Positions 52,515-61,080 of a stretch of DNA of 64,000 nt are shown one piece after another. Within the stretch, counting starts at the first letter, position 1. Every line of letters begins with the position of its first letter. The notes under the pieces were generated by a model, which was not told the DNA's origin, ran no database searches, and worked only from the letters and a program-made list of their open reading frames with translations. The DNA lies in contig NZ_CP133020.1 in assembly GCF_030866825.1 (NCBI RefSeq), positions 4,676,678-4,740,677 on the forward strand. The letters run 5' to 3'. A program made the position numbers and the translations under genes. Source of the stretch: Rathayibacter sp. SW19 (GTDB lineage Bacteria; Actinomycetota; Actinomycetes; Actinomycetales; Microbacteriaceae).

Positions 52515-54177
52515 CATCGGCCGATCGAGCATGCTGCTGGCCTCAGGCACGGTCGCCTCGCGCATTCTCGGCTTCGTCAAGGTGATCGCGCTGACCTACG
52601 CGATCGGCCAGATCGGGCTGGCCGCCAACAGCTTCCAGGCCGGCAACCAACTGCCGAACAACGTTTATGTCATCATCGCCGGCGGTGTGCTGAATGCTGT
52701 TCTGGTGCCGCAGATCGTGCGCGCGGCGATGCACAAGGACGGTGGGTCGGGTTACATCAACAAACTGGTGACCGTGGCCATCGTCATCCTCGGCGTGACC
52801 ACGATCGCGGCGACCCTGATCGCGCCTTTCCTGGTCACGATCTCCGTGTCTCACTTCAGTCACAATCAATATCTACTTGCCGTCGGTTTCGCATACTGGT
52901 GTTTGCCGCAGATCTTCTTCTACGGGTTGTATTCCGTGCTCGGTGAGATCCTGAACGCGCGCAACTCGTTCGGCCCCTTCACCTGGGCGCCCTTGGTCAA
53001 CAACATCGTCAGCATCATCGGCATCCTGCTGTTCATCGTGATGTTCGGTGCCGATCGCGCCGGAACACGCGGATTCGATGCCTGGACCCCTCAAATGATC
53101 GCCGTTCTCGGCGGCACGGCGACGCTCGGCGTGGCATGCCAGGCATTCATCCTGTTCTTCTTCTGGCGTCGCATCGGCTTGAGCTACCGGCCGGACTTCC
53201 ACTGGCGCGGCGTCGGCCTGGGCACAGCAGGCAAACTCGCCGGCTGGACGTTCGGGATGCTGCTGGTCACCCAGGCGGCCGGCCTGGTCGACACCAACGT
53301 GATGTCGTTGGCGACCAACAAGGACGCCTCGCTTGCCGTGCTTGCGAACTCCTGGCTGATCTTCATGCTGCCGCACTCGATCGTCACCGTCTCAATCGCG
53401 ACCGTCTACTTCACGCGGATGGCTGAGCATGCCTCCGCGCAACGTTTCGATGGCCTGAAGACGGACCTTTCCGCCTCCGTGCGCACGATCAGCCTGCTGA
53501 TCGCCATCTCTTCTGCCGTACTTATTGTCGTCGCGTATCCGTTTGCGAGTTTCTTCAGCGCGAACTATCGCGAGACGATCGACATGGGCAACGTCATCAT
53601 CGCGTATGTCATCGGACTGCTGCCGTTCAGCCTGGTGTTCCTGTTCCAGCGCACGTTCTATGCACTGAACGACACACGTACTCCGTTCCTTTTCACCGTC
53701 GTGCAGGCCGCGTTGTTCTCAGCAGCTGCTGTGCTGTGCGGCATCTTCCTGCCGACCTCGTTGCTGGCCGCCGGAATCGCCGTCTCGATGACCATTTCCA
53801 CGGCAGTCCAGGCCGTTGTGGCTGTGTACCTGCTCCGTCGACGACTCGGGCGACTCGACCTGCGTCGCATCCTGATCAGCCTGGCGCGCTACACGCTCGG
53901 ACTGATTCCGGCACTGGCCGCGGGCCTCTTCCTGCTGTATGCGCTCGGAGGCGCGCGCGACGGCGGCTTCGCGCTGTCCGGCGTCGTGTCCGCCGCGTTC
54001 AGTATGGCGCTGATCGGGTTCGTGATGCTGTTGGTCTATCTCCTGACTCTGCGCCTCGTGCGCACCCCCGAGCTGGCGGATGCGCTCGCTCCGTTCGCGG
54101 GACGGCTGCGCGGGCGCAGGCCCGGCCGCGAGCGCGGCCGCCACTCGACCCGCAACCACACACCCGGCTCGGAATAG
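52507..54177 (+). CDS. murJ: Lipid II flippase MurJ (MviN)
   Basis: A 556-residue MATE-like transporter that flips lipid II across the membrane for peptidoglycan synthesis. It starts ASIGRSSMLLASGTVASRIL and continues GFVKVIALTYAIG, the MurJ N-terminus. The conserved Gln/Asn-rich QLPNNVYVIIAGGVLNAVLVPQ and FYALNDTRTPF segments follow, with about 14 helices. The C-terminus is short and basic, without the kinase-like and extracellular domains of mycobacterial MviN. Overlap with DUF6049 implies coupling. Confidence 0.94.
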   Translation: MASIGRSSMLLASGTVASRILGFVKVIALTYAIGQIGLAANSFQAGNQLPNNVYVIIAGGVLNAVLVPQIVRAAMHKDGGSGYINKLVTVAIVILGVTTIAATLIAPFLVTISVSHFSHNQYLLAVGFAYWCLPQIFFYGLYSVLGEILNARNSFGPFTWAPLVNNIVSIIGILLFIVMFGADRAGTRGFDAWTPQMIAVLGGTATLGVACQAFILFFFWRRIGLSYRPDFHWRGVGLGTAGKLAGWTFGMLLVTQAAGLVDTNVMSLATNKDASLAVLANSWLIFMLPHSIVTVSIATVYFTRMAEHASAQRFDGLKTDLSASVRTISLLIAISSAVLIVVAYPFASFFSANYRETIDMGNVIIAYVIGLLPFSLVFLFQRTFYALNDTRTPFLFTVVQAALFSAAAVLCGIFLPTSLLAAGIAVSMTISTAVQAVVAVYLLRRRLGRLDLRRILISLARYTLGLIPALAAGLFLLYALGGARDGGFALSGVVSAAFSMALIGFVMLLVYLLTLRLVRTPELADALAPFAGRLRGRRPGRERGRHSTRNHTPGSE

Positions 54178-54243
54178 CATCCGCCTAGGATGTGTTGTAC
54201 ACGCATGTGAGTTCTATGGGCTCACGATCTGTGAGGAGAAAAA

Positions 54244-55218
54244 GTGCGGCAAATCATCATCATCGGTTCCGGTCCAGCCGGCTACACCGCTGCGATTTAT
54301 GCTGCACGTGCCAACCTGAATCCGCTCGTGATCGCCAGTTCGGTCGAAGCGGGCGGCGAGTTGATGAACACGACAGACGTGGAGAACTTCCCGGGCTTCC
54401 CTGACGGCATCCAAGGCCCTGAACTGATGATGCAACTGCAGGCTCAGGCGGAGCGATTCGGCGCCGAGATCGTGCTCGATGACGTCGTTTCAGTGTCCCT
54501 GGATGGCCCGATCAAGACGGTGACGCTGGGCTCTGGCGTCACGTACGACGCGCTGTCCGTTATCGTGGCGACCGGTTCCGCATATCGCAAGTTGGGCATC
54601 CACGACGAAGAGCGCTTGGCCGGGCACGGTGTGTCGTGGTGCGCCACGTGCGACGGTTTCTTCTTCAAACAGAAGGAGATCGCCGTCGTCGGCGGGGGAG
54701 ACTCCGCGATGGAAGAAGCGACCTTCCTCACGCGATTCGCATCCAAGGTGTATGTCATCCACCGCAAAGACTCATTGCGGGCGTCGAAGATCATGCAGGA
54801 TCGTGCGTTCGCGAATGAGAAGATCGAGTTTGTTTGGAACAGTGAGGTGATCGGCATCACCGGTGAGGATGCGGTCACCGGGGTGACACTACGTGACACG
54901 GTCGATGGTTCGACGCGCGCACTCTCGCTCGGGGGTCTGTTCATCGCCATCGGCAACGATCCGCGCACACACCTGATCCACGGTCAGCTTGACCTCACAA
55001 AAGATGGCACCATCGCCGTTGCGGGGCGTACCTCGAAAACTAGCTTGACTGGGGTTTTCGCTGCTGGTGACGTGATCGACCCGACATACCGTCAGGCCGT
55101 CACTGCTGCGGCATCCGGAACCGTAGCGGCACTGGATGCCGAACACTACCTCGCCGGCCTGCCACAGGGCCAGGCGACACCAGAGGCCGGTGACCTCGAA
55201 CTCGCAATTGCGAACTAG
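54244..55218 (+). CDS. trxB: Thioredoxin reductase
   Basis: A 324-residue FAD/NADPH enzyme. IIGSGPAGYTAAIYAARANL binds FAD, VSWCATCDGFF carries the redox CxxC pair, VGGGDSAMEEATFLTRF binds NADPH, and GVFAAGDVIDPTYRQAVTAAASG is the final FAD motif. The GTG start follows GAGGAG. It pairs with trxA 46 bp downstream and reduces it. Confidence 0.97.
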   Translation: MRQIIIIGSGPAGYTAAIYAARANLNPLVIASSVEAGGELMNTTDVENFPGFPDGIQGPELMMQLQAQAERFGAEIVLDDVVSVSLDGPIKTVTLGSGVTYDALSVIVATGSAYRKLGIHDEERLAGHGVSWCATCDGFFFKQKEIAVVGGGDSAMEEATFLTRFASKVYVIHRKDSLRASKIMQDRAFANEKIEFVWNSEVIGITGEDAVTGVTLRDTVDGSTRALSLGGLFIAIGNDPRTHLIHGQLDLTKDGTIAVAGRTSKTSLTGVFAAGDVIDPTYRQAVTAAASGTVAALDAEHYLAGLPQGQATPEAGDLELAIAN

Positions 55219-55264
55219 TCCCTCGCGTTTACATCAAGCACTGCAATTCAAACAAGGAGAATCA

Positions 55265-55591
55265 ATGTCAGCCGCAAAGTCCGTCACAGACGCCACGTTC
55301 CAAGAGGACGTGCTGAACTCGGAAGGCACCGTACTGGTCGACTTCTGGGCCGAGTGGTGCGGACCATGTCGCGCCGTCGGACCGATCCTCGACCAGATCG
55401 CAGTCGAGAACGCAGATAAGCTCACCATCGTCAAGCTCAACGTCGACGAGAACCCGCAGACCGCTGCGAAGTATCAGATCACGTCGATCCCGGCGATGAA
55501 GGTGTACCAGAAGGGTGAGGTCGTCAAGACGGTCATCGGCGCCAAGCCGAAGCCGGCGCTTGAGGCCGACCTGGCCGCGTTCCTGGCGTAA
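55265..55591 (+). CDS. trxA: Thioredoxin
   Basis: 108 residues with the active site FWAEWCGPCR near residue 30, the cis-proline segment TSIPAMKVYQKGE near residue 74 and the usual C-terminal helix. AAGGAGA precedes the ATG. It forms an operon with trxB, and a strong hairpin ends the transcript 10 bp downstream. Confidence 0.97.
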   Translation: MSAAKSVTDATFQEDVLNSEGTVLVDFWAEWCGPCRAVGPILDQIAVENADKLTIVKLNVDENPQTAAKYQITSIPAMKVYQKGEVVKTVIGAKPKPALEADLAAFLA

Positions 55592-55600
55592 CACATCACG

Positions 55601-55634
55601 AATGGCCCCGCTCGTATCCTCGGGCGGGGCCATT
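55601..55634 (+). terminator. trxA terminator
   Basis: Perfect 11-bp stem AATGGCCCCGC/GCGGGGCCATT with a 12-base loop, directly after the trxA stop. Confidence 0.75.
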
Positions 55635-55640
55635 CCGGTG

Positions 55641-55750
55641 GTCGAGTAGCCCGCGAGCGCAGCGAGCAGGCGTATCGAGAGCCACCACCCACACGAGCGA
55701 GGCCTCGATACGGGTCTCGATACGCTCGCTGGCGCTCGCTGCTCGACGAC
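55641..55750. repeat. REP-like palindromic element, copy B
   Basis: Begins GTCGAGTAGCCCGCGAGCGC and ends with the inverted form (GCTCGCTGCTCGAC), with CGTATCGAGA and two TCTCGATACG/CCTCGATACG motifs inside. It shares its arms with copy A in the ssb-rpsR gap. This palindrome type appears widespread in Microbacteriaceae (recollection, not checked here). Confidence 0.7.
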
Positions 55751-55760
55751 CGACGGGCAA

Positions 55761-55776
55761 TGTTCCACGTGAAACA
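55761..55776. promoter_or_regulatory. parS: parS site 1
   Basis: TGTTCCACGTGAAACA, one mismatch from the universal parS consensus TGTTTCACGTGAAACA. ParB binds here to position the origin region. Confidence 0.8.
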
Positions 55777-55790
55777 CTAACGTTGTAGAC

Positions 55791-55967
55791 ATGCGCAAGA
55801 AGCTGGTTCCACAGGTGCTGTTCGCGGCATCCGCCCTGTTGTTCGCCGCGTGCTCGGCGCTGCAATTCACCGCGGGGAACCCCGGTCTCGGCCTGGTTTT
55901 CGCGCTGATCGCAGCGGCGGGGGTGGGCATGTTCGCTTTGATACGCTCCGGACGCATCACCTGGTGA
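55791..55967 (+). CDS. Small two-helix membrane protein, lipobox-like
   Basis: 58 residues: MRKKLVPQVLFAASALLFAA then CSALQF, a signal-like start with an LFAAC lipobox-like site. A second hydrophobic helix (LGLVFALIAAAGVGMFALI) and a short basic end follow. It may be a lipoprotein, or more simply a two-helix membrane protein. TAACGT lies seven bases before the ATG and parS site 1 is just upstream. No family was recognised. Confidence 0.5.
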   Translation: MRKKLVPQVLFAASALLFAACSALQFTAGNPGLGLVFALIAAAGVGMFALIRSGRITW

Positions 55968-56040
55968 CCGAGCAGCGTGCGATGCAGCATGCCAGGTGGC
56001 ATCCCATACGATTGAAGTCACGTCAGGAACGGACAGAAAC

Positions 56041-57342
56041 GTGACCGAAAAGGCAAACAATCTCGACCCGTGGTATCACCACTATGCCAGGCGCACCAGC
56101 GGACTTGCCGCAAGCGAGGTGCGAGCGCTGTTCGCTGTCGCATCCCGCCCCGAGGTGGTCTCGTTGGCGGGGGGGATGCCGTACGTTTCTGCGCTGCCCG
56201 AAGATCTGGTCGTCGGCGCCATGGATCGCGTCATGCGGGAACGTGGCCCCGTGGCGCTGCAGTACGGGTCGGGCCAAGGCGTGCCGGCGTTGCGCGAGCA
56301 GATCCTCGACGTGATGGCGTTGGAGGGCATCACCGGGAGCGCGGAGGACGTTGTCGTCACGACAGGGTCGCAACACGCGCTCGAATTGTTCGCCAAACTG
56401 TTCATCGACCCTGGCGACACAGTATTGGCCGAGGGACCGAGCTATGTGACCGCGCTGGTGATCTTCAAGTCTTACCAGGCAGAAGTCGAGCATGTCGCGA
56501 TGGATGAACACGGTCTCATTCCGCAGGCTCTCCGCGAGCACATCGCCCGTCTGAAGGCGGCAGGCAAACGGATCAAGTTCCTGTACACCGTGCCGACGTT
56601 CCACAACCCTGCAGGCGTGACCCTCGCAGCCGAGCGCAGACCTGAAATCCTCGAGATCGCCCGTGCCAATGACATCCTCGTTCTCGAAGACAATCCGTAC
56701 GGCCTGCTCTATTTCGGTCAGCAATCACCGAACGCGCTGCGCTCGATCGATGCGGATGGCGTTGTCTATCTCGGCACATTCTCCAAGACGCTCGCACCGG
56801 GATTCCGGGTGGGCTGGGCGCTTGCCCCGCACGCCATCCGTGAGAAGCTGATACTCGCCAATGAAGCAGCGGTGCTCAGCCCGAGTTCGTTCACCCAACT
56901 CGTCATTTCGGAATACCTCTCAGGCGCAGACTGGCGCGGCCAGATCGACACATTCCGCGGGGTGTACCGGGAACGCAAGGAGGCGATGCTCTCCGCGCTG
57001 CAGGAGCACTTGCCTGAATTGAGTTGGACCAACCCGAACGGCGGCTTCTACGTCTGGGTCACGCTGCCGGCGGGGCTCGACTCCAAGGCGATGCTTCCTC
57101 GCGCCGTGAAGGAACTCGTGGCATACACCCCCGGCAGTGCGTTCTTTGCTGACGGCAATGGGAGGCAGAATATTCGTCTCTCGTTCTGCTATCCGACTCC
57201 AGACAGCATCCGGGTCGGTATCAGGCGGCTTGCAACGGTGATCAATGGCGAGCGTGATTTGCTCGAGACCTTCGCCGGCACGGGGTCCCTTCAGACGGTG
57301 CGACCTGACCGCGCATACAACACTCCCACAGACCTGCGCTAG
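56041..57342 (+). CDS. PLP-dependent aminotransferase (class I/II)
   Basis: 433 residues of aminotransferase fold type I. ALQYGSGQGVPALREQI near residue 75, FLYTVPTFHNPAGVTL near residue 180, EDNPYGLLYF near residue 215 and GTFSKTLAPGFRVGW near residue 250, where Lys binds PLP, are all present. It resembles 2-aminoadipate/aromatic aminotransferases and the catalytic half of MocR proteins, but there is no GntR DNA-binding domain. The GTG at 56041 gives the family N-terminus (ANNLDPWYHHYARRTSGL). The exact substrate is not predictable. Followed by the ATP-grasp ligase on the same strand. Confidence 0.88.
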   Translation: MTEKANNLDPWYHHYARRTSGLAASEVRALFAVASRPEVVSLAGGMPYVSALPEDLVVGAMDRVMRERGPVALQYGSGQGVPALREQILDVMALEGITGSAEDVVVTTGSQHALELFAKLFIDPGDTVLAEGPSYVTALVIFKSYQAEVEHVAMDEHGLIPQALREHIARLKAAGKRIKFLYTVPTFHNPAGVTLAAERRPEILEIARANDILVLEDNPYGLLYFGQQSPNALRSIDADGVVYLGTFSKTLAPGFRVGWALAPHAIREKLILANEAAVLSPSSFTQLVISEYLSGADWRGQIDTFRGVYRERKEAMLSALQEHLPELSWTNPNGGFYVWVTLPAGLDSKAMLPRAVKELVAYTPGSAFFADGNGRQNIRLSFCYPTPDSIRVGIRRLATVINGERDLLETFAGTGSLQTVRPDRAYNTPTDLR

Positions 57343-57372
57343 AGCACGCAATTGCAAGAGAAAGTGCTGATC

Positions 57373-58350
57373 ATGACTGATTTATCAGACGCGGAAGTCG
57401 ATGTTCTGAAGATTATGGTCCTGGCCGGTGGGATCTCGCACGAGCGTGATATCTCGCTGCGATCCGGGCGGCGCGTAGCCGATGGACTGGTTGCTCAAGG
57501 GCACCACGTCACCGTGCGTGAACCGGACGCGACACTGCTGGGCACACTCACGGAGGCTGCGCCCGATGTGATCTGGCCGGCGCTGCATGGGGCCAGCGGC
57601 GAAGACGGCGCACTGCGCGCGCTGCTCAGCTCGCTCGGCGTGCCGTACGTCGGTGCCCGATCGGACGCCGCACGCACGACCTGGTCCAAGCCGACGGCCA
57701 AGACGATCGTCGCCCGCGCCGGAATCGCAACCCCGGCATCGGTCACTCTGCCAACGGAGGCATTCCGTGAGCTCGGTGCGGCCAGCGTGCTCGACATTCT
57801 GCGCGCCCACCTCGGCGTTCCTCTCGTCGTCAAGCCCGCGCAGGGCGGATCGGCACAGGGTGTGACCATCGTCGATGATGCGGTCGACCTACCCCGCGCC
57901 ATGGTCGACGCCTACACGTATGCGGACGTCGCGCTGATCGAGCGCAAGGTCGTCGGCACCGAAGTCGCCATCACTGTGCTCGACTTCGGCGATGGTCCGA
58001 CGGCGCTGCCGGCCGTCGAAATCGTGCCGCTGGACGGTCTCTACAGCTTCGACGCGCGCTACAACGCGGGCGAGACCGAGTTCTACACTCCGGCACGACT
58101 ATCGGATGCCGTCGCGGCCAGCGTCGCGGAGACCGCCGTTGCCGCGCACCGCGCTCTCGGTCTGCGACACCTATCACGGGTCGACCTCATCGTCGACGCA
58201 GACGGCACCCCCTGGTTTCTCGAAGCAAATGTTCTGCCAGGGCTGACCGAGACGTCGCTTGTGCCCCTCGCGATCGGGGCCGCCGGGCTCGAGCAGGGCG
58301 CCGTCTATGCGAAACTTGCCGCTCTCGCGATTCGAGACGACGCCCGCTGA
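57373..58350 (+). CDS. D-alanine-D-alanine ligase family protein (ATP-grasp)
   Basis: 325 residues. The N-terminal part has VLAGGISHERDISLRSG, typical of Ddl (GGxSxEHxVS variant). WPALHGASGEDGALRALL and GVPYVGARSDAARTTWSKPTAK follow. The ATP-grasp core has PLVVKPAQGGSAQGVTIV, and the metal site is DLIVDADGTPWFLEANVLPGLTETS. It could join two D-alanines for peptidoglycan or be a paralogue acting on another substrate; the changed N-terminal motif (HERD for EHxV) leaves that open. Starts at 57373 and 57415 are both possible. Confidence 0.82.
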   Translation: MTDLSDAEVDVLKIMVLAGGISHERDISLRSGRRVADGLVAQGHHVTVREPDATLLGTLTEAAPDVIWPALHGASGEDGALRALLSSLGVPYVGARSDAARTTWSKPTAKTIVARAGIATPASVTLPTEAFRELGAASVLDILRAHLGVPLVVKPAQGGSAQGVTIVDDAVDLPRAMVDAYTYADVALIERKVVGTEVAITVLDFGDGPTALPAVEIVPLDGLYSFDARYNAGETEFYTPARLSDAVAASVAETAVAAHRALGLRHLSRVDLIVDADGTPWFLEANVLPGLTETSLVPLAIGAAGLEQGAVYAKLAALAIRDDAR

Positions 58351-58406
58351 ACCGGGCGCACCCGAACGAGCGCATCGACTGCACCGCGACGAGCGGCCGC
58401 GGCGCT

Positions 58407-59348
58407 CTACGCGGTGTAGCGGTTTTCGCCCAGTTCGTCAAGGATGCGATTGAGATCCTGTACGGTCGCAAAATCAATGATGATCTGGCCTTTTCGTGTG
58501 CTCAGATTGATCTTCACACGGGTGTCGAGCCGATCTCCGAGACGAACTGCGATTTCGTCGAGATGCCCTTGCCGGCGGCCTGCGGCCGGGCGCAATCGCA
58601 CCGGCTTCGGCACCGCGCTGACAGCCGCCTCTGCCGCGCGCACCGAGAGGTCTTCGTTGATGATCTTGTCGGCGAGGCGTGTCATCGCGAGCTCGTCACC
58701 GGCCGCGAGGATTGCTCGGGCGTGCCCGGCGCTCAACACTCCGGCCGCGACCCGGCGCTGCACTCCCGCCGGCAATTTCAACAGGCGCAGCGTGTTGCTG
58801 ATCTGTGGCCGTGACCGCCCGATCCGGCCGGCGAGAACCTCCTGCGTGATTCCGAAGTCCGCGAGCAGTTGCTGATAGGCTGACGCCTCCTCGAGCGGAT
58901 TCAACTGAGAACGGTGGAGGTTCTCCAGCAGCGCATCGCGCAGCATGTCTTCGTCTGCGGTGTCTTTGATGACTGCCGGGATGCTGTCCAGCCCCAGCGC
59001 CTTCGTCGCGCGCAGTCGACGTTCGCCCATGATCAGTTCATAGTGCGTTGCCGAACCCGCGATCGGTCGCACGACGACAGGCTGCAGTACACCGACCTCG
59101 CGGATGCTCGCCATCAGCTCCTCGAGTGCCTCTTGGTCGAAATCCGTTCGCGGCTGCTGCGCGTTCGGCACGATGTCCGAGGGGGAGAGGTTCGCCAAGC
59201 GGGCGCCCGGCACGGCCACGAGTCGCGCCGCATCAGCTTCCTGCGCTTGCGCGTCAGGGAAGAACACATCCACCGGCCGGGCACTAGGGTCCGCCGTGGG
59301 AATAAGTGCTCCGATGCCGCGCCCGAGACCGGTTCGTTTGGTAGCCAT
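58407..59348 (-). CDS. parB: Chromosome partitioning protein ParB
   Basis: 313 residues. The CTPase domain contains PRTDFDQEALEELMASIREVG, VVRPIAGSATHYELIMGERR and LLENLHRSQLNPLEEASAYQQ. The helix-turn-helix (FGITQEVLAGRIGRSRPQIS) follows near residue 170, and the C-terminal dimer domain ends the protein. It binds the parS sites seen at 55761, 60264 and 61065. Its ATG overlaps the parA stop (TAATG), so the pair is coupled. Confidence 0.97.
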   Translation of the reverse strand: MATKRTGLGRGIGALIPTADPSARPVDVFFPDAQAQEADAARLVAVPGARLANLSPSDIVPNAQQPRTDFDQEALEELMASIREVGVLQPVVVRPIAGSATHYELIMGERRLRATKALGLDSIPAVIKDTADEDMLRDALLENLHRSQLNPLEEASAYQQLLADFGITQEVLAGRIGRSRPQISNTLRLLKLPAGVQRRVAAGVLSAGHARAILAAGDELAMTRLADKIINEDLSVRAAEAAVSAVPKPVRLRPAAGRRQGHLDEIAVRLGDRLDTRVKINLSTRKGQIIIDFATVQDLNRILDELGENRYTA

Positions 59349-60286
59349 TAGCGGGGTACTCCTCTTCGTGCTATTTCTGCCGCTGCTTCAAGATAAGACA
59401 ATGAGCCCGACGAACTCACGTCGTAGCTGATGACACTCTGCCCATAGCTCGGCGCCTCCGAGATGCGCACAGAACGCGGAATGATCGTTTCGAGCACCTC
59501 CTTGGGGAAGTGTGCCCGCACCTCATCCGCCACCTGATGGGCGAGGTTCGTGCGTGAATCGAACATGGTCAGCAAGATCGTCGAGACCTTCAGGGTTGGG
59601 TTGAGGTGCTTCTCGATCAGCTTGATGTTCTTGAGGAGTTGACCGAGCCCCTCCAATGCGTAGTACTCGCACTGGATCGGGATCAGCACCTCGGTGGCTG
59701 CGACGAATGCGTTGATTGTCAGTAGGCCGAGCGAGGGCGGACAGTCAATCAGAACGTAGTCGACGTCGCGCCCCTCGTCGGCGAGATATTCGGCGAGGGC
59801 ACGGCTCAGACGCTGCTCGCGCGCGACCATTGAGACGAGCTCGATTTCTGCGCCGGCCAGATCGATGGTGGCGGGTGCGCAGAACAAGCCGGCGAATTCC
59901 GGACTTGCCTGCACGACGTCGTGCATGTCGACGTCATTGACGATCACGTCGTACACGCTCGGTGTACCTTCGCGGTGCTCGATCGCGAGTGCCGTCGAGG
60001 CGTTGCCCTGCGGGTCCAGGTCGATCACAAGAACATGCGCGCCCGACCGGGCGAGGGCGGCCGAGAGATTCACGACGGTCGTGGTCTTGCCTACGCCACC
60101 CTTTTGATTGGAAACCGTGAAGATCCGTGTGCGAGACGGCAGGGGGAGGGGGGATCCATCCAAGACCTGCCGACGGTGGTTCATGTCGGCGAGTTCCCGC
60201 GCGAGAGGGGTCGAAGCATCGAACGCGGATGACGAATTGGCTGTCGAGCCATTTCTGTCAGGATGTTTCACGTGAAACCTTGCCAC
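59348..60286 (-). CDS. parA: Chromosome partitioning ATPase ParA
   Basis: About 312 residues. The deviant Walker A motif is SNQKGGVGKTTTVVNLS, followed by DLDPQGNASTAL and DYVLIDCPPSLGLLT. It drives segregation of the origin together with ParB. The start is uncertain: the frame is open to 60373, and GTG at 60286 (after GGAGAGA) or a GTG within parS are candidates. A parS site lies in the first codons and is read as FHVKH, a feature common in actinobacterial parA genes. It follows rsmG in the same direction. Confidence 0.95.
   Translation of the reverse strand: MARFHVKHPDRNGSTANSSSAFDASTPLARELADMNHRRQVLDGSPLPLPSRTRIFTVSNQKGGVGKTTTVVNLSAALARSGAHVLVIDLDPQGNASTALAIEHREGTPSVYDVIVNDVDMHDVVQASPEFAGLFCAPATIDLAGAEIELVSMVAREQRLSRALAEYLADEGRDVDYVLIDCPPSLGLLTINAFVAATEVLIPIQCEYYALEGLGQLLKNIKLIEKHLNPTLKVSTILLTMFDSRTNLAHQVADEVRAHFPKEVLETIIPRSVRISEAPSYGQSVISYDVSSSGSLSYLEAAAEIARRGVPR
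60264..60279. promoter_or_regulatory. parS: parS site 2 (inside parA 5' end)
   Basis: TGTTTCACGTGAAACC, one mismatch from consensus, embedded in parA codons. Confidence 0.85.
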
Positions 60287-60429
60287 TCTCTCCGTCGGCA
60301 CGCGCTGGCCGGTTTGCTTCCCCTGTTGTGAATGCGCCGCTCCGCTTTCGCGTTCTGACTGATTCCACCTCACGTTCGAGTTGGATCGACCGATCTTGAC
60401 GGCACGAGGAGGCGCTGTCTCCCCGGCGC

Positions 60430-61065
60430 TCAGTCCACTGTAGCCCGGATGACCCGGGTGACCTCGTCAAGCACACCGTCGCCGAGAACGATGATTTCGA
60501 CATTGCTCAGGTGGTGTTTCTTGATCTCTTTTTTGGCAGCATCGATTTCGGCGGATGCCCCAGCGCCCTTCATGAGAACAAGCTCGCCACCGCTCTTCAC
60601 CAGCGGAGCCGTGAGGGGGATGAGCTTGCGAAATGCGCTGACGGCTCTCGCCGTGACCTGGTCAAGCGGTGTGGCAAACCGCACGTCCTCCGCGCGATCA
60701 CGGATCACCGTCACATTCGCGAGCCCAAGGGAAGCGGCTTGTTCACGCAGCCATGCCACACGGCGTTCCATCGGTTCGATCAAAACCAGTTCGACATCGG
60801 GGCGTGCAATCGCGAGAACAAGTCCGGGTAATCCTGCTCCGCTGCCGACATCACCCACTCGTCCGGCGGATAGCAACGGTGCGACGATGACTGAATTCAG
60901 AATATGACGAGTCCATAACCGCGCAGGCTCGAGCGGACCGATGAGACCGCGCTCCTCTCCCTGTGCGCAGAGAGCCGAAGTGAAGCTGCGGGCCAGGTCG
61001 ATCCGATCCCCGAAGAGCTGCGCCGCGACGGCAGGCTCCTGTTCACACTCGATCGATGACGACAT
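60430..61065 (-). CDS. rsmG: 16S rRNA (guanine527-N7)-methyltransferase RsmG
   Basis: 211 residues. The SAM-binding motif is VGDVGSGAGLPGLVLAIARP near residue 68, followed by LIEPMERRVAWLRE and the RAVSAFRKLIPLTAPLVKSGG end of the Rossmann core. It methylates G527 of 16S rRNA. Its ATG overlaps the edge of parS site 3, just after the jag stop. The gene lies in the usual jag-rsmG-parA order. Confidence 0.95.
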   Translation of the reverse strand: MSSSIECEQEPAVAAQLFGDRIDLARSFTSALCAQGEERGLIGPLEPARLWTRHILNSVIVAPLLSAGRVGDVGSGAGLPGLVLAIARPDVELVLIEPMERRVAWLREQAASLGLANVTVIRDRAEDVRFATPLDQVTARAVSAFRKLIPLTAPLVKSGGELVLMKGAGASAEIDAAKKEIKKHHLSNVEIIVLGDGVLDEVTRVIRATVD

Positions 61066-61080
61066 GTTTCACGTGAAACT
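61065..61080. promoter_or_regulatory. parS: parS site 3 (jag-rsmG junction)
   Basis: TGTTTCACGTGAAACT, one mismatch from consensus. It fills the whole gap between the jag stop and the rsmG start and touches both codons. Confidence 0.85.
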
